From NCBI GenBank assembly GCA_030248295.1, contig JASANH010000933.1, forward strand, positions 186,001 to 250,000: a stretch of DNA of 64,000 bases. Direction: 5' to 3'. Position 1 is the first letter of the stretch. Each line of letters opens with the position of its first letter. The DNA comes from Mesodorylaimus sp. YZB2_4. Lineage: Eukaryota > Nematoda > Enoplea > Dorylaimida > Dorylaimidae. Positions 36,722-47,949 of this stretch are shown here, in pieces. The position numbers and the translations under genes are program-made. The notes beneath the pieces are model-generated. The model was not told the DNA's origin and did not search any database. It was given only the letters and a program-made list of their open reading frames with translations.

Positions 36722-39059
36722 AGGCTGCTGGTCGGATATGAGTTCGGAGGATGACAGAGGGGTTTGTTCTTTCGCAGAGCTTGGGAAGCCTGGCGGAACG
36801 AGCAGGCGGATGGCCACTCGACGCGGACCACGGTGTGTGGTGGGCTCGAGGACCAGGAGGAAATTCAATAACCGAACTTGCCAGTCGACCAGTTGTGAAC
36901 CGGAACCAGTCGAGACCGACCCGGTGGAACCGAGTATGAACAGGTTGGACGCCGACGGGTTGGAGTGATCGTGTCGCTGTGGCGCTTAGCAATAGGCCTG
37001 TATTGGCTTTGCCGATCATGTTTGGCATGGTACGGAACGTTTGGGGGGTTTCTTGATGGTTTTGACAGACTGGTGGAAAAGGATATATGCGATGATGGTT
37101 CTGATTCTCGTGGTGACAGTAGGTCATGGTGTCTGTTGGGTTAATAGGCAGGATGCCACACTTAAGTACTCATCGCTGAGGAGTGCCCGAAGGCGAGTTG
37201 GCCGAAGAAGGTATGCTAGGTACAAATGTGTGAGCAGAGTATCCAGGAAAAGGGAGCGGCTGCTGGACAGATTACAGTGGGAAGCTGACAGCATTGACAT
37301 TGAGGAAGAGTCTCATGGTACGGGATACACTAGAGCTGGGGACGGAGGTACATACAGTCTTGATGGCCTGGTCGCAGGCGAATGCCTTGGTTTTTCGCTC
37401 GGAAGGGTAGGCACCGGCCCCTGTCCGTTTCTGAGGTAACACGCTTCTAAAGGCACAGAATCGTTTTATCGTCGCTCCCATGGCCCACCCTTCTCCTAGG
37501 AACCCAACACTACGTACACGGCAGCGATCAATACAAGCAATGACACGCCATACACATGTTGCCACGATCAAGATCACTCTGGATGTCACACCGACGATAG
37601 CAAGTTCGTCCGAGATGCCCAATGGTCGACGGCAGAGTTGGAGCTCGATCCATCGTTTCGTTTGGCCATGTAGATTCAGTCTTGTCTGTATTCGCTGCTT
37701 GACTGCTCAGGTTCTCGTCGTGACGCACTAACGAGTTGGGACTTGAGCTTCGATACCTGAAAAGCAAGCTACAAGTTAGGAGCGACGAGGGAGCGGAAGA
37801 GACCAAACACCTCACCGAGTCCTTCATTGCCGACTAGCACGTTGGAGATCAACCCAACGAGACCATCTTCATCCAGCCATAAGCTACTCGCATCGCAATT
37901 CGGGCCTGAAAGTCAAGGCACTAGAAGTCAGTCTGCTGAGTAAGCCATGCTTACCCCGGGTCTCATCCATCGCCCGTTGTATTCGACTTTCGATCCAATT
38001 GCCGCTTCGTCGATTCTTCTTTCTTGTGTGACGTTGGCCTGATCGGGAGACCAGTTTCCAGCTGCACCACGGGGAGGTCGTCACATCGCAGCCATTCCGA
38101 TACACAGACCCATCTGGCGTTGGCCGAGACCAACATTCGTGGGCGACTGCAACGAGACCAGCCGGCGTGGGCAACAAGACCCACATTCGCTGGCAACTGG
38201 CTCACTGGCGATGGCAATGGACTGACAGGCGTGGGCAACGAGACCCACATTTGTGCAGCCAAGACCATCATTCGTGAACGAGCAGTCAATCAGAATGACG
38301 AGGTACGGCCAGCAGCGCGCTTATATGTTTTGGCCGCGAGACAGTGTAAAGTGTCAACAGTGCAGTGGACCAGCGAGGACAATGTTTAGTTGCGGAAATG
38401 AACTATACGTAGTAGGCTGCGAGACCAGTGAGGAGTGGCGAGAATGCAGTATTCCCTGCCAGGAAAATATAATGGCGCCCAGCGATCAGTCTCTATGGGA
38501 GGACGCCTTCGAGGGTGATTCTCCCGCAAGGGCATGCATCAAGCCTTGCGCATGTTCAGTCTGCGGAAACTGATAAGGAGCTCGTCGGAAAACACGACCA
38601 CAGCCCTCGCTGTCCAATTGGTCCGATCCGGGACGGGTGAATGGAAATGGCGCTTGGTGATTGTCTGACCGGGTCCGAATTCGAACCAGCAAGACTCTGA
38701 AGATAGGTAGATACCCCCGTGCAGCGGGTAGTCACCACACTGTTTTACCACAGCAACAAGCGCAGGCATGCCACTCCACTCGAGGGTGAAGAAACGCATC
38801 ATCGCCAACAGCCGCGAATCGAACTCGCGCTGTCAATTGTTAACCCAGCGTGAGAGGCAGACGTGTATTACTCAATGCACCACGCAAGCTAGTAATGGCA
38901 CCAGGACGACTCTCGCTCGAAGCTATTCACTGCTGCTCCTGCAGATTGCACCAAAGTGGTGTGAGGCCAAACCACGTACACAGCCGAAGGGAAAGGTTTG
39001 TGGTATGAGTGAGACTGTGAACATTTGTTCTGTGTTTGTTCATTTGACTCATCCTGTTC
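36722..39059. other. intergenic, with a degenerate ~66-bp repeat
   Basis: No gene is supported. GGCGTGGGCAACAAGACCCA at about 38162 recurs as GGCGTGGGCAACGAGACCCA about 66 bp further on, with weaker related units to the left (ATTCGTGGGCGACTGCAACG). Open frames here show no known domain. Confidence 0.4.
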
Positions 39060-39190
39060 GGTCCAGGGGAGGGGATTTTTGTCCCTTTACCCGCGGGCTA
39101 ACGGGCTTCTTAATTGACCCTAACTTGCCATCGACTAGGGTCAATCCGGGATTCATGTCAGGCAAGGGCGTGTGCCAGTGTAACCCGCAT
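39060..39190 (-). repeat. SINE family A, copy 3 (tail only)
   Basis: On minus: CTTGCCTGACATGAATCCCG, ATGGCAAGTTAGGGTCAATT, GTTAGCCCGCGGGTAAAGGG. This matches the 3' part of copies 1 and 2; the tRNA-like head is missing, as expected for 5'-truncated insertion. Confidence 0.65.
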
Positions 39191-39193
39191 CTC

Positions 39194-39300
39194 TTGATGA
39201 GGGTTACAGGCGGTACCTGTAACCCTCATCAAGCTTTGTTCGTCAAGAGGTACCGCCTGTAACCCTCCTCACCCTTTGTTCGTCTCTACTGGTACCGCCC
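39194..39300. repeat. perfect 17-bp hairpin and 40-bp tandem units
   Basis: TTGATGAGGGTTACAGG (39194-39210) and its exact reverse complement (39216-39232) are separated by CGGTA. From 39208 on, units of the form GGTACC(GCC)TGTAACCCTC...TTTGTTCGTC repeat about twice and end with a third GGTACCGCC. Confidence 0.75.
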
Positions 39301-39429
39301 GGCACGAGTCGCCTGGTGCAACTCCTACGCTCGTCCTCTCTTGTCATGGAGCAATGAGAGAGAGCCTGGATCTAATCCGGACTAGTTCTAGGACTGGTCG
39401 CCAGGCGCCCTTCTGGCCGCCCTGGCCGC

Positions 39430-39945
39430 GTGGATTGCCGCAAGTCCGGGAGGGAGACTATTATCAACCTGAAATTGGGATTTTTTTGGGTAAGCTGTTT
39501 TAGCCATATAAGCAACTGACCTAATTTATTCCTCACTAAATGATCTTTTATTTTACTCGTATAGTTGAAGTGACTGACGAATTGGAAATTTCGGGAAGAT
39601 TTCGGGAGTGGCAGCTTTTTTACTGAATTTGTTAGCGGCGGACCAAAACATTATGCATTCAAGGTATGGAGTACGAAGGAGCGAAAAGAAAAGATCTGTA
39701 TGAAGGTCAAAGGCTTCAAGATCACCCATGATCTCACGGCTGAGATCAACTTCAAAAACCTGCGAGAAAAAGTCCACGCCCTCGTTCAAGAGAAAAACCG
39801 ACAAGAGACAGTCATTCATATGCAACGAATTGAAAGGCCTGCTGAAAGAGAGGTCGTCACCGCGATACGGAAGAAGGTCTATCGCGTGACTTATGACAAA
39901 AGAGTGATTTTTCCGGACTTTACAGCTGTACCATACGGGTTATGA
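39430..39945 (+). pseudogene. relic of protein-primed family B DNA polymerase (Polinton/Maverick-type)
   Basis: The pieces VEVTDELE, then FVSGGPKHYAFKVW, ICMKVKGFKITHDL and INFKNL match the end of the protein-primed family B DNA polymerases carried by Polinton/Maverick elements. The last piece runs open to a stop at 39943-39945. The TDEL piece is one frame off, across a T-run at about 39619-39624, and a further in-frame stretch EGDYYQPEIGIFL lies left of a possible intron. No capsid, integrase or protease genes of such an element are seen around it, so this is a fragment. Confidence 0.55.
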
Positions 39946-40003
39946 ACAATTGTGAATGTTGTTTAATTTATATTGTTTAATAGGTAGGAGTCTGCCCACT
40001 GCG

Positions 40004-40200
40004 CGGTGTAACCAAGCCTGGCAGGCGTAGGAGGGAGGCGGCCGTCGGCGGGACAAAAACTCCGACTGGAGCAGGATAGTCTTGCGACTATACCTACGGC
40101 TGAAACATCAACCCGAGGGGTTGACGTTTCCCAGCCAGGGGAGAGTATCGATTACTCTCTCCCACTCGCCATGGCCTACCAGGCACGAGGGTTACACCGG
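40004..40200 (+). repeat. repeat family C, copy 2
   Basis: GCGGTGTAACCAAGCCTGGC, AGGCGTAGGAGGGAGGC, AAAACTCCGACTGGAGCAGG, TCTTGCGACTATACCTACGG, ACATCAACCCGAGGGG, then CATGGCCTACCAGGCACGAG and GGTTACA. The same blocks in the same order occur at 59594-59768. Confidence 0.75.
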
Positions 40201-42198
40201 GATCAGTTTTCTGCTCCTGGTTACAAATGACATTGTTTCTAGAGGCTCATTAAAAATGACATCTCAACATGACAACCTCAAAATCATCTTCTTTGGGTGT
40301 CGACTTCAGGGTGTTGATTTTGAGATACTTCAGGAAGAACCAAGAAGCTGTGGCGAAACGGTTCCATGACGTTCAGTCATTCGTCATCTACATTTATGCC
40401 CTGGCCTCCAGATCACCATTCCTTTTTTGCTTTCTGTTTTGGCTACGTCGCTTCCGGCATCAGGTGCCAATCAAGATCCTATATGCATGTCGAAGCTGTT
40501 TGAGCTGTCACTTTTCCTTGGTTGGTTCTTTCTGTGCGTGAATGGTCTGCTCACTGTCGATCTGGACTGTAACCAAAGTTCCTATCTTCATAGCAGTCTC
40601 TACTCTGCATTTAATATCGCATAATCCGGGGATCAATTATTTCACTGCTCAGCGATACTCAACAGACAACTATTTTCGTCTTAATTATTTTAAGCCGATC
40701 AGCATTTGTAGACCGTGCAGTCACAAAGGCTGGTTGGATCAGCTCACACCGCATTGTCGGTCTGTGCAAGAAGGAGCAGCTCCACATAAGAGCATCCTCG
40801 AGCAGATATTAGAGAGAGGAGTCGTAATTTTTTTATGTGCTCCTAACTGCATCTTGCACTTACTGATCTTTGCTTACAATATCGTATTGGAGTGTTAGAA
40901 AAGAAAAGGGAGAAATCTTTCGTAATTTTTATGATAGATTCGATGAAAGGGGCGTGCTGTCACATGTTTTTACAGGACTTGTACAGGTAAGCACCTTGAA
41001 ATACTACAATCGAATATGAGGGTACCAGCATGCTCTTGTGGATATTTATGCCTTTTAACACTTGAATGCGTCTCATGCTTTTGTCAAAAGTAAAATATCT
41101 CATCACACGAGCCCTCAACTAATTGCCTACGGTCATAAACTTAATCAGCTATCACGATTGACTGGTGCTGGTTCTCCATGACCAGCGATGCTGAATTTGT
41201 GTAATGTAAAGGGTCTTTGATGTACAGTACCTTGGCCTAAGCGCCACCACCTCAGAATATATGTAGTCTGGTAGACCAGTTGCGCATGGTGTCCTGACAT
41301 ACTGTAGGTATATAAGAGCCATGTTGCGTGTGTGGGGCAGTTTTGCCTCTCTCTGTGGGCTCAGTAAGTGCGCTATTACAGTAATCAGCGCACTCAGGCG
41401 GTGGGAGATACAGTGTGAGCAATATGTATTTTGGTTCTAGGGGTGGAGCTGGCCTTGGTGAGAAACTTTCTAACTATAAGAAAGGCTATACGAGTACCAT
41501 ACAAGCAAAACACATACACATGCTGGCGACACTCCACAGTGATGGCATCCTGGACACGACACGTGGATGTGCTATGAACCTTACTTGAGCGCAACAGCTG
41601 ACGATGAGACGGTCGTTTGACTTATCCACTAGCCCCACCTCCATGGCGGATAGTGAAGTGTCATCGGCAGCCGGGGTATAAGGTCTACGCGGTTTTTCAG
41701 TTCTTCCAAACTGATCTCTGTCAGAGGATTAAATCGGGGAGAGTCCAGCTGAGATATTCCAGTAGACACACCAACGACCTCTCTGTTTGCTGATCATATA
41801 ATTTCTGAAGAAGAAAGCTAAAATAGTTTTTAAGGACAGCAATGGACCATTCTGTGACTAATTGCTTTCGAACACGACACGGCTGAAGACCTTACCCGGG
41901 ATGCTCTCGTATACTGTAATTGTGTTTGGCATAATCTACTGTAAAGTACGTTCGGATATTGCTCTAACAGCTCCGATATAGTTTGGCAATATAAAAAAGG
42001 GACAGGATGGATTGACGTCCGGGATTATCAGGTTATCATGGACCTAGGTCGGAAAGAAGAAAACAGAAGTTCGAAATCGCGATAGATTTTTTACTTCAGT
42101 AATTATACGCTCTGATAATTCTAAAAAAAATTATACACATTCTTGGAAAATAGCCTTCCACAAGCTCTGAATAGCCATGCATTCTACTGCGCTACTGA
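40201..42198. other. intergenic, no supported gene
   Basis: AT-rich stretch with short frames only. No domain, splice pattern or RNA gene could be supported. Confidence 0.45.
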
Positions 42199-43185
42199 TC
42201 AGCCGGGATAAGGCTCAACACTATTCGTCTCCTTACACTTGAAAAGCTTAGAAAAAGCCTCCTTAAATGGCTGGCTCATAAAAAGATAGACGAAGAGATT
42301 AGTTGAAGTATTTAGGTTATATACCAATGCAACATATGGTGCAAAAATGGCTACTTTAGCAGGCTCTACAAAGTGCAAGAGGAAAGAATATATTGCAATT
42401 CCAACACCCCAGCAGAACAGATACAGACAGCCTACCGTCATCATCATTTTGAAAGCATGCAGCTGTATTGTTCGGGCCCAGCTTGATCTCTGTTCCGAAT
42501 TCTGCCATTTAGTTCCCCAGTACCGATACAAAACTGTGCCGATCGCCACGCAATATGTGCCAATTGTAATGGCGGCCATGACGTTACTTTCCGTATTCGA
42601 GACCGATCGGTATCCGATACCAGCTGCTAGTGTGTACTGGCACATGGGCAACAACGCGTTCGGGTCGTAATCGTAGAGCAAGAAAAGTACGAAAAATAAG
42701 TTATACCCCCAACAGGCGATATTGATGCCAGCGATATACTTACGACTGTCGAACTGTTTATATCTAACGGGTGCTCCCACGGCAACCAGTCGGTCAAGGG
42801 CCAAAAACCAAATGGAATACATGGTTATTCGGTTGGATATGACAACGAGTATTTGAATAATGATGCAATTCAACTGCGGGATGACATCCGGTGTGCTAGT
42901 CACTGTGTACAAGAGTTTCCTAAAATTTTGAAAGAAAGTGCCAAAAGCGAACAGAGCTTCGGCCAGAGAATGAGTGAATATCACAAATTGACTTTTATTA
43001 TGCAACTCTTTCGTCTTGGCAATGACCACGAGAACTAAAACATTGGTTAGGATGCCGAAAAAACAGACAACACTGAGCACTATACTCGAGGTCAGAGCCT
43101 TGGATAAAAATGACAAGGATTGATTATAAAGTGCTGTTAGGCGATCATCGGTAACATTGGGCACAGAAATAGGACTGGAATTCAT
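42199..43185 (-). CDS. Srsx-like 7TM receptor (GPCR cluster, member 2)
   Basis: Single exon, 328 aa from the ATG that begins MNSSPISVPN; the sister at 47950 shares the MNSS start, so I prefer it over an upstream ATG 14 codons earlier. Seven hydrophobic segments; N-terminal N-glycosylation sites (NSS, NVT, NQS). Family marks: KTKELHNKSQFVIFTHSLAE at TM2, LDRLVAVGAPVRYK in place of the DRY motif, LLPMCQYTLA in loop 2, KMMMTVGCLYLFCWG in TM6, and NLNTSTNLFVYLF in TM7. The DR-L-AV-P-Y pattern resembles nematode Srsx chemoreceptors and other peptide-type rhodopsin-like receptors. Ligand unknown; probably a chemosensory receptor. Confidence 0.8.
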   Translation of the reverse strand: MNSSPISVPNVTDDRLTALYNQSLSFLSKALTSSIVLSVVCFFGILTNVLVLVVIAKTKELHNKSQFVIFTHSLAEALFAFGTFFQNFRKLLYTVTSTPDVIPQLNCIIIQILVVISNRITMYSIWFLALDRLVAVGAPVRYKQFDSRKYIAGINIACWGYNLFFVLFLLYDYDPNALLPMCQYTLAAGIGYRSVSNTESNVMAAITIGTYCVAIGTVLYRYWGTKWQNSEQRSSWARTIQLHAFKMMMTVGCLYLFCWGVGIAIYSFLLHFVEPAKVAIFAPYVALVYNLNTSTNLFVYLFMSQPFKEAFSKLFKCKETNSVEPYPG

Positions 43186-45363
43186 GATCGTAGTCTCTAC
43201 GGCTCTCACGCAGTCTGACTGATCCACCGGCAGACTAAGTATGTCTTATAAATTGCCAACAAGGAATTAGATTAGCCATAAAACGTCGCGATTTTCCGCA
43301 GAGTTTTTGGCCAAACTCAGGCCAAAAAACAACATATGATTACGCCTCTTTTGTAATGTCTTCTCTGTAGGCCCCTATACGAAGTGGGCAGCAACTGAAA
43401 GGACAGGAGTGACGTATATTTTAACAAAATTGAGCGTCTCATACATTCTATTAGTTTAAAAGCAATTTTCGAAAGATCAAAACATATTATCTCCTCTTGT
43501 TTTGAACATTTTCCTGTCCTTTATGTGCGAATCTTCTGTTGGGAATTTTTTATGGAAATGAACGCTGTAGAAAAGTGAGTTACTCGGTCTGTTATTTTGA
43601 GTAAAAGGTAATGCCGCCGGTGCAGTAAAATCTCCCGTCGTCGAAAAACGGGGGAAAATGTACATTGTGATAAAGGAATGGGATTTCAGTCATACAGTAG
43701 CTGCAAATCAGTGATCTGACCAAGATTAATCGCGGTCGCACTCGGTTCCACTCCGTGTAGATGATCTCTTTAAAAGATATGTCGAGTCCACATAATCGCA
43801 ATCGGAATAATTGCAACAAGTTCGAATTTTCCGATTTCTTAAATCGCTTCATTACAACTTTATATGCACTTAAAAACTGCATATTTTATGGTTTATCAGA
43901 ACCGGGAAAATTATTATTGTCAACCGGATCCAGAGCTTGGAGAAGCTGCCGATAGTTCAGTTACTGCAGCAGTCCCCCTTCTTGGGTCCCTCTCAAGTAA
44001 AGAACCCCTCTCATACGCAGTTCCCTGGGTCTGCGTTAGCAATGCTGCAGTTCACTACTAGCATCGAATCTGCAGTTCAGGGTACAAGTGTCCTGCGCAC
44101 TGTCAGTATTCTAGCACTTCTGCAATGTAGTGTACCTTGTGTTAGGTCCCGACACAGACTGCTTGCATTCCAAGGTAGGTTTGCAGTATGACTGGGGGAT
44201 CGAAATACAATAGACCCGTCTAGACTACGCAGCCATAATCAAATGCACAAACCCTCTTGAGGTATTTGAGAAACTGGATCCGAGGGACCTTATTTCAGCG
44301 CAATAGCCAATGAATAAGAATCTGTCTAACTACATCAGAAAACTAGGAAATTTTTTCAGCTAGCTTTTTGAAAAGACTGGAACATAAAGCACTTGCCTAC
44401 CATTTCTGCTGATGCCAAAGCCTGGTTTTGCCTCGTGTTTCAACATGAATGAACAGCCTCTCTCTGAACAGCCTCATGAATGGACAAACACAAACGGCCG
44501 ATAATGACGCCGACCCATTTCGATGCCTCAAACCAACGCGCATGACTCCTTCGGTGCTTTTTCTTTCCAGGTATGCTCAAATTTTGAATTTTCTTGGAGA
44601 CTTTTCTCAGCTTTAAAGTTGGTAGTTTCAAACTTGAGATTCAACATGAAGGATCCGAAGTGTCAGAAATTTGGGGGTCCGGGTTTGGGGCTTCTAGTTT
44701 AAGTGAGTGTAGGATCGTGTCGAAGATGAAGCCAGACAAGGCTTGACACTGATATTTTTCAGACATGCAAATTTTTGTTCGCTGATTGTCGGCTGACGTC
44801 AATCGTTCGATGCTCAAAAGCCATCATAAAAGATGGCATTGCTGTGGGGTAGTTATCCCAACATTTCTTTTACGGACTGTGAAAGCATTGACACAAAGTG
44901 AAGTGATTTGGGAGCGAAGTTTAATCGCCCGAAACATCTTTGCTATCTTCCGATTTAGGACTGCTGCTCTGTCGCACTTCAATAGACGGGTTAGTTGTGG
45001 CCTCAGAATTCATGGCTGCTCTAATAAGGAGATTGTTATTCTACCAGCGTAACAATCGTCCAACAATACTGTACTTGTTGTGAAATGTAAGATTAACCCG
45101 GGTTGTGGCATAGGAAGGGGAGTGCGCAGGATTTTTGAGGTAGGGGTAATGCGGGGCGGAGATCCCCACCGGAGGCGAAAATTTGGGTTTTCAGGCTCCC
45201 AGAAATCGATTTTTTTCTCTATAAACCACCGGTCGAGCATAAATAATTCCCACCACTTCAACTTTTGTACGGAGTGCCGGGTATGGGGAAAAATGTGTAC
45301 CTTGACACTTTTTCTGGGGGGGGGGGGGAGGCCATTCGAACCCTTGCATCCTCCCTGCGTATT
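43186..45363. other. intergenic, no supported gene
   Basis: Includes the presumed promoter of the minus-strand receptor. A 12-13 base G run lies near 45317. No other feature recognised. Confidence 0.4.
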
Positions 45364-45522
45364 CGCCTAGTAGGCGGGTAGGCGTCTGCCTCTCGCGCTA
45401 ATTGTAAGTGCGCACTTAGCGGGGAGGGTTCGACCCCAGCCTGGGTAAAAGATGATTGTCAATCTATGTGCCCTCGAGTGCGCTGTATAGCTTTTTGCTA
45501 TGTATAAAGTATGACATGACAG
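45364..45522 (+). repeat. tRNA-derived SINE, family B, copy 3
   Basis: GTAGGCGGGTAGGCGTCTGC (head), GGGTTCGACCCCAGCC (B box), GATGATTGTCAATCTATGTG, CCCTCGAGTGCGC, then a TGACATGACA tail. Confidence 0.75.
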
Positions 45523-45649
45523 ATAAATGTGCTTGCGGCAAAACAAGCTGCAAATTCATTTAGGTCACTCGGTGTTACGATCAGGTGTGCTGTACAGTGG
45601 ATACAGTGTACTGTAGCTGGTCCTGTGCAACCAGGAAACACGAGTAGGC

Positions 45650-45977
45650 GCCGAACTATGGGAATGTTGTCATGGATACTTGCTCGACAAGAATTGATCA
45701 CGCAATGAACACGGATATACGCAAGGCATTGGGATCGCACCCATAGACGACAAGATGATGGAATCGCGACTTCATCGCGACTGAGGGGTGGTACCGACAT
45801 GTGATGCGCAGAGACCCGGATTCAGTATCCCATACAGCGATTGAATTAAGTCCTAGAGAAAACAACCGCTTGGCTGGCAGACCAAAGAAACGATGGCTGG
45901 AGACTCTCACGATCAGAGAAGACATGAGGAAAGTGAACGTGAATTCAAGAGATGCAGCAGACAGGAAAAAATTCTGA
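45650..45977 (+). pseudogene. LINE reverse-transcriptase C-terminal relic
   Basis: Read across two or three frame shifts, the plus strand gives RIDHAMNTDIRKALG, IAPIDDKMMESRL, WYRHVMRRDPDSV, NRLAGRPKKRWLETL and DMRKVNVNSRDAADRKKF followed by a stop. This is the C-terminal end typical of non-LTR (LINE) endonuclease-reverse transcriptases, whose usual form is RLRWYGHV...GRPKKRW...DM. The rest of the element is absent, as in 5'-truncated LINE insertions. Confidence 0.7.
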
Positions 45978-46039
45978 AGAGCGAGCCCTGCCCCAAGGCG
46001 GGACTAAGCGCTGGGAAAATCATGATTCCAGATTCCACG

Positions 46040-46140
46040 CAAAAAGAGCTCAGCAAGAAGGGCGCATCGAAAAAAGGCGCAGCAAAAAGGGCGCATCAGT
46101 AATTAAGGCGCACAAAAAAAGGGCGCAAACATGCAAAAGA
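46040..46140. repeat. AAAAAGGGCGCA simple repeat with inverted partner near 46800
   Basis: The motif AAAAAGGGCGCA or near variants occurs about six times. TGCGCCCTTTTT and CGCCCTCTTT occur at about 46800-46830 in the opposite sense. The G run of 13 at about 46180 lies between them. Confidence 0.45.
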
Positions 46141-47221
46141 AAGGTACTAAGGGGACAGAGCGCAAGCAAGCAAGCACGGGGGGGGGGGGGGTATAAGTGA
46201 GCCATTGGTATCTTAATGAGTATTATAATCATTCGACTGTCCAGTTTGACTACAAAACCATACCTCTCAAGCGAAATCCCAACCCATAGTTAGGTTTATA
46301 CCAGTATGTATACTATACATCTATCGGAGAGAGAAAATAGAGAAATAGAAAAAATCGAGAGGAAATGTAATGTCTACAAGCAAACCAAAAGCCGTTGTTT
46401 TGAACGGAGTCAAACAATCACAGATGCGATCACAGCCGTGCGTCTGATCGACCTCAAGCAGTCGTGAAAAGAACGATCAACTATCACTGAGCGAGCAATT
46501 GCCACGCAAGATGTCAGTCATCCAACTAATTGCTGCCTCTATAATCGGTTCTAGATCCCAAGAGTCCATATCCCAATTCCTCAATCCCAGCTGCTCAACG
46601 CGTTCGCGCAGGCATTCTTGCTGCTCCACTAAGCCCTCACCCTCTTTCTAGGAGCTGGTCACTCCACATGAGTATCTGAAATAAGCAAACATTAGCTGGT
46701 CAGACGGCTCTCTATCGGTCAGGGTCCAAATAAAATTCTTGTCTGTCTGCTTCTAAAAAAGTAAAAAATTATACGCACGAACACTTGCGTTTTTTTACCT
46801 TGCGCCCTTTTTACTACGCCCTCTTTGCCTGAGACGGGGAAACATCAGGGCGTTTGCGGTGCTTGGAAAAGTAAATGTCTTTTGACCTTCTGAGAATAAA
46901 ATGATGCAGGTGAACACAATATCTGACCGACCGATTTGCGACTAGTAGTGGAAAGGACTTGTTTGTTCAATGCCCAGGAATCTGTTTGCCTATCGATTAG
47001 CATTAGCTGAAGGAGGCACGTGAAAATCTAGTTCGTACCGACCTACGATTGCCTCTCAATAGTAACCTACAGCCTAAATTAACGGGCACTTTGTACATGC
47101 CGTACTTAAAAGCCGTCGATGCGCTTCTTTTTATTTGACATCCTCTACGATATAAGGGCTTGATGGACTTGCTGTCATAATGACGAACACTACTAACAAT
47201 AAAAGGAGCACGAGGAAAGAC

Positions 47222-47545
47222 GGCGTTGTAAAGAGCATGCATGCTCCGGCCGCATTGGGTAGCCACCATCAGTACATTAGCCCAAACAATCAATTTGAAC
47301 GTTGGCCAAAGTAGGGTATACGGGAACGCGAAACCAACATGTCACAAAACAGATGCAGCAGCAGCAAAATGGAGCTCCGTCAGAGGTGGTGGTTCCAATA
47401 GAATAACAGGGATATGGGGGCATCCCACATCGTGTACGATCACAGAGAAGTGCAAGATGGAATTCCGCCTGTTCAGGATCGATGCACGCCAGATGCTGGC
47501 GTTGTAAAGAGCATGCATGTTCCGGCCGCACGGGGCAGCCTTCAT
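47222..47545. repeat. imperfect 40-bp direct repeat, ~278 bp apart
   Basis: GCGTTGTAAAGAGCATGCAT followed by GYTCCGGCCGCA and GGGYAGCC occurs at about 47223 and again at about 47501. On minus both lie in short open frames with CGRSMHALYNA / CGRNMHALYNA. No known element recognised. Confidence 0.5.
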
Positions 47546-47550
47546 ACCGG

Positions 47551-47714
47551 GGTCATAGCCTAGCGGGTTAAGGCGCCTGCCTCTCACGCTGGGTGCGCAC
47601 TTACACGTGAGGGTTCGACTCCCGCCTCGGTACAAAATGATTGTCAAATATGTGTTCCTTAGCCCTCGAGTGCGCCTTATGGTGATTGGCTGTGGATAAA
47701 ATGTGTCATGACAT
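47551..47714 (+). repeat. tRNA-derived SINE, family B, copy 4 (best preserved)
   Basis: The head has ATAGCCTAGCGGGTTAAGGC (A box) and GGGTTCGACTCCCGCC (B box) about 45 bp apart, as in a tRNA gene. The body has GATTGTCAAATATGTG, CCCTCGAGTGCGCCTTATGG and TGGATAAAATGTGTCATGAC. The head alone could fold partly like a tRNA but lacks paired acceptor ends, so it is not called as a tRNA gene. Confidence 0.8.
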
Positions 47715-47949
47715 GATGTGTTGCCTCTGTCGGTAATGGTGCTGTCGATTAGATGCTCTGACGCTTTCAACTCTAATCGCCAGATCAACTTCGGTAAGAG
47801 CATCAGAGTAACTTGTATCACTAGTAATACTGTCCAAAAACTAAACCAGCGATAAACACGTTAGCAGGCACCATACACTACAGTACGACATCAAATCACA
47901 GGCTATCGACCATAATCTTATTAAATACTGTAATTGGCACAACGGCTGA

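Noticed and set aside
37041..37439. 132-codon open frame on plus with an N-terminal hydrophobic stretch
   Set aside because: Arg-rich continuation without motifs, no splice context, overlapped by similar-length frames on the other strand; likely chance.
40542..40898. 118-codon open frame on plus
   Set aside because: Mixed composition without domain, AT-rich surroundings, no start context or splice signals.
45890..46102. Separate small Lys-rich protein starting at 45893
   Set aside because: It is a shifted frame of the LINE reverse-transcriptase relic running into a simple repeat.
47551..47640. tRNA gene
   Set aside because: A and B boxes are good but acceptor-stem ends do not pair, and the same head with the same tail occurs at several other places, so it is a SINE.
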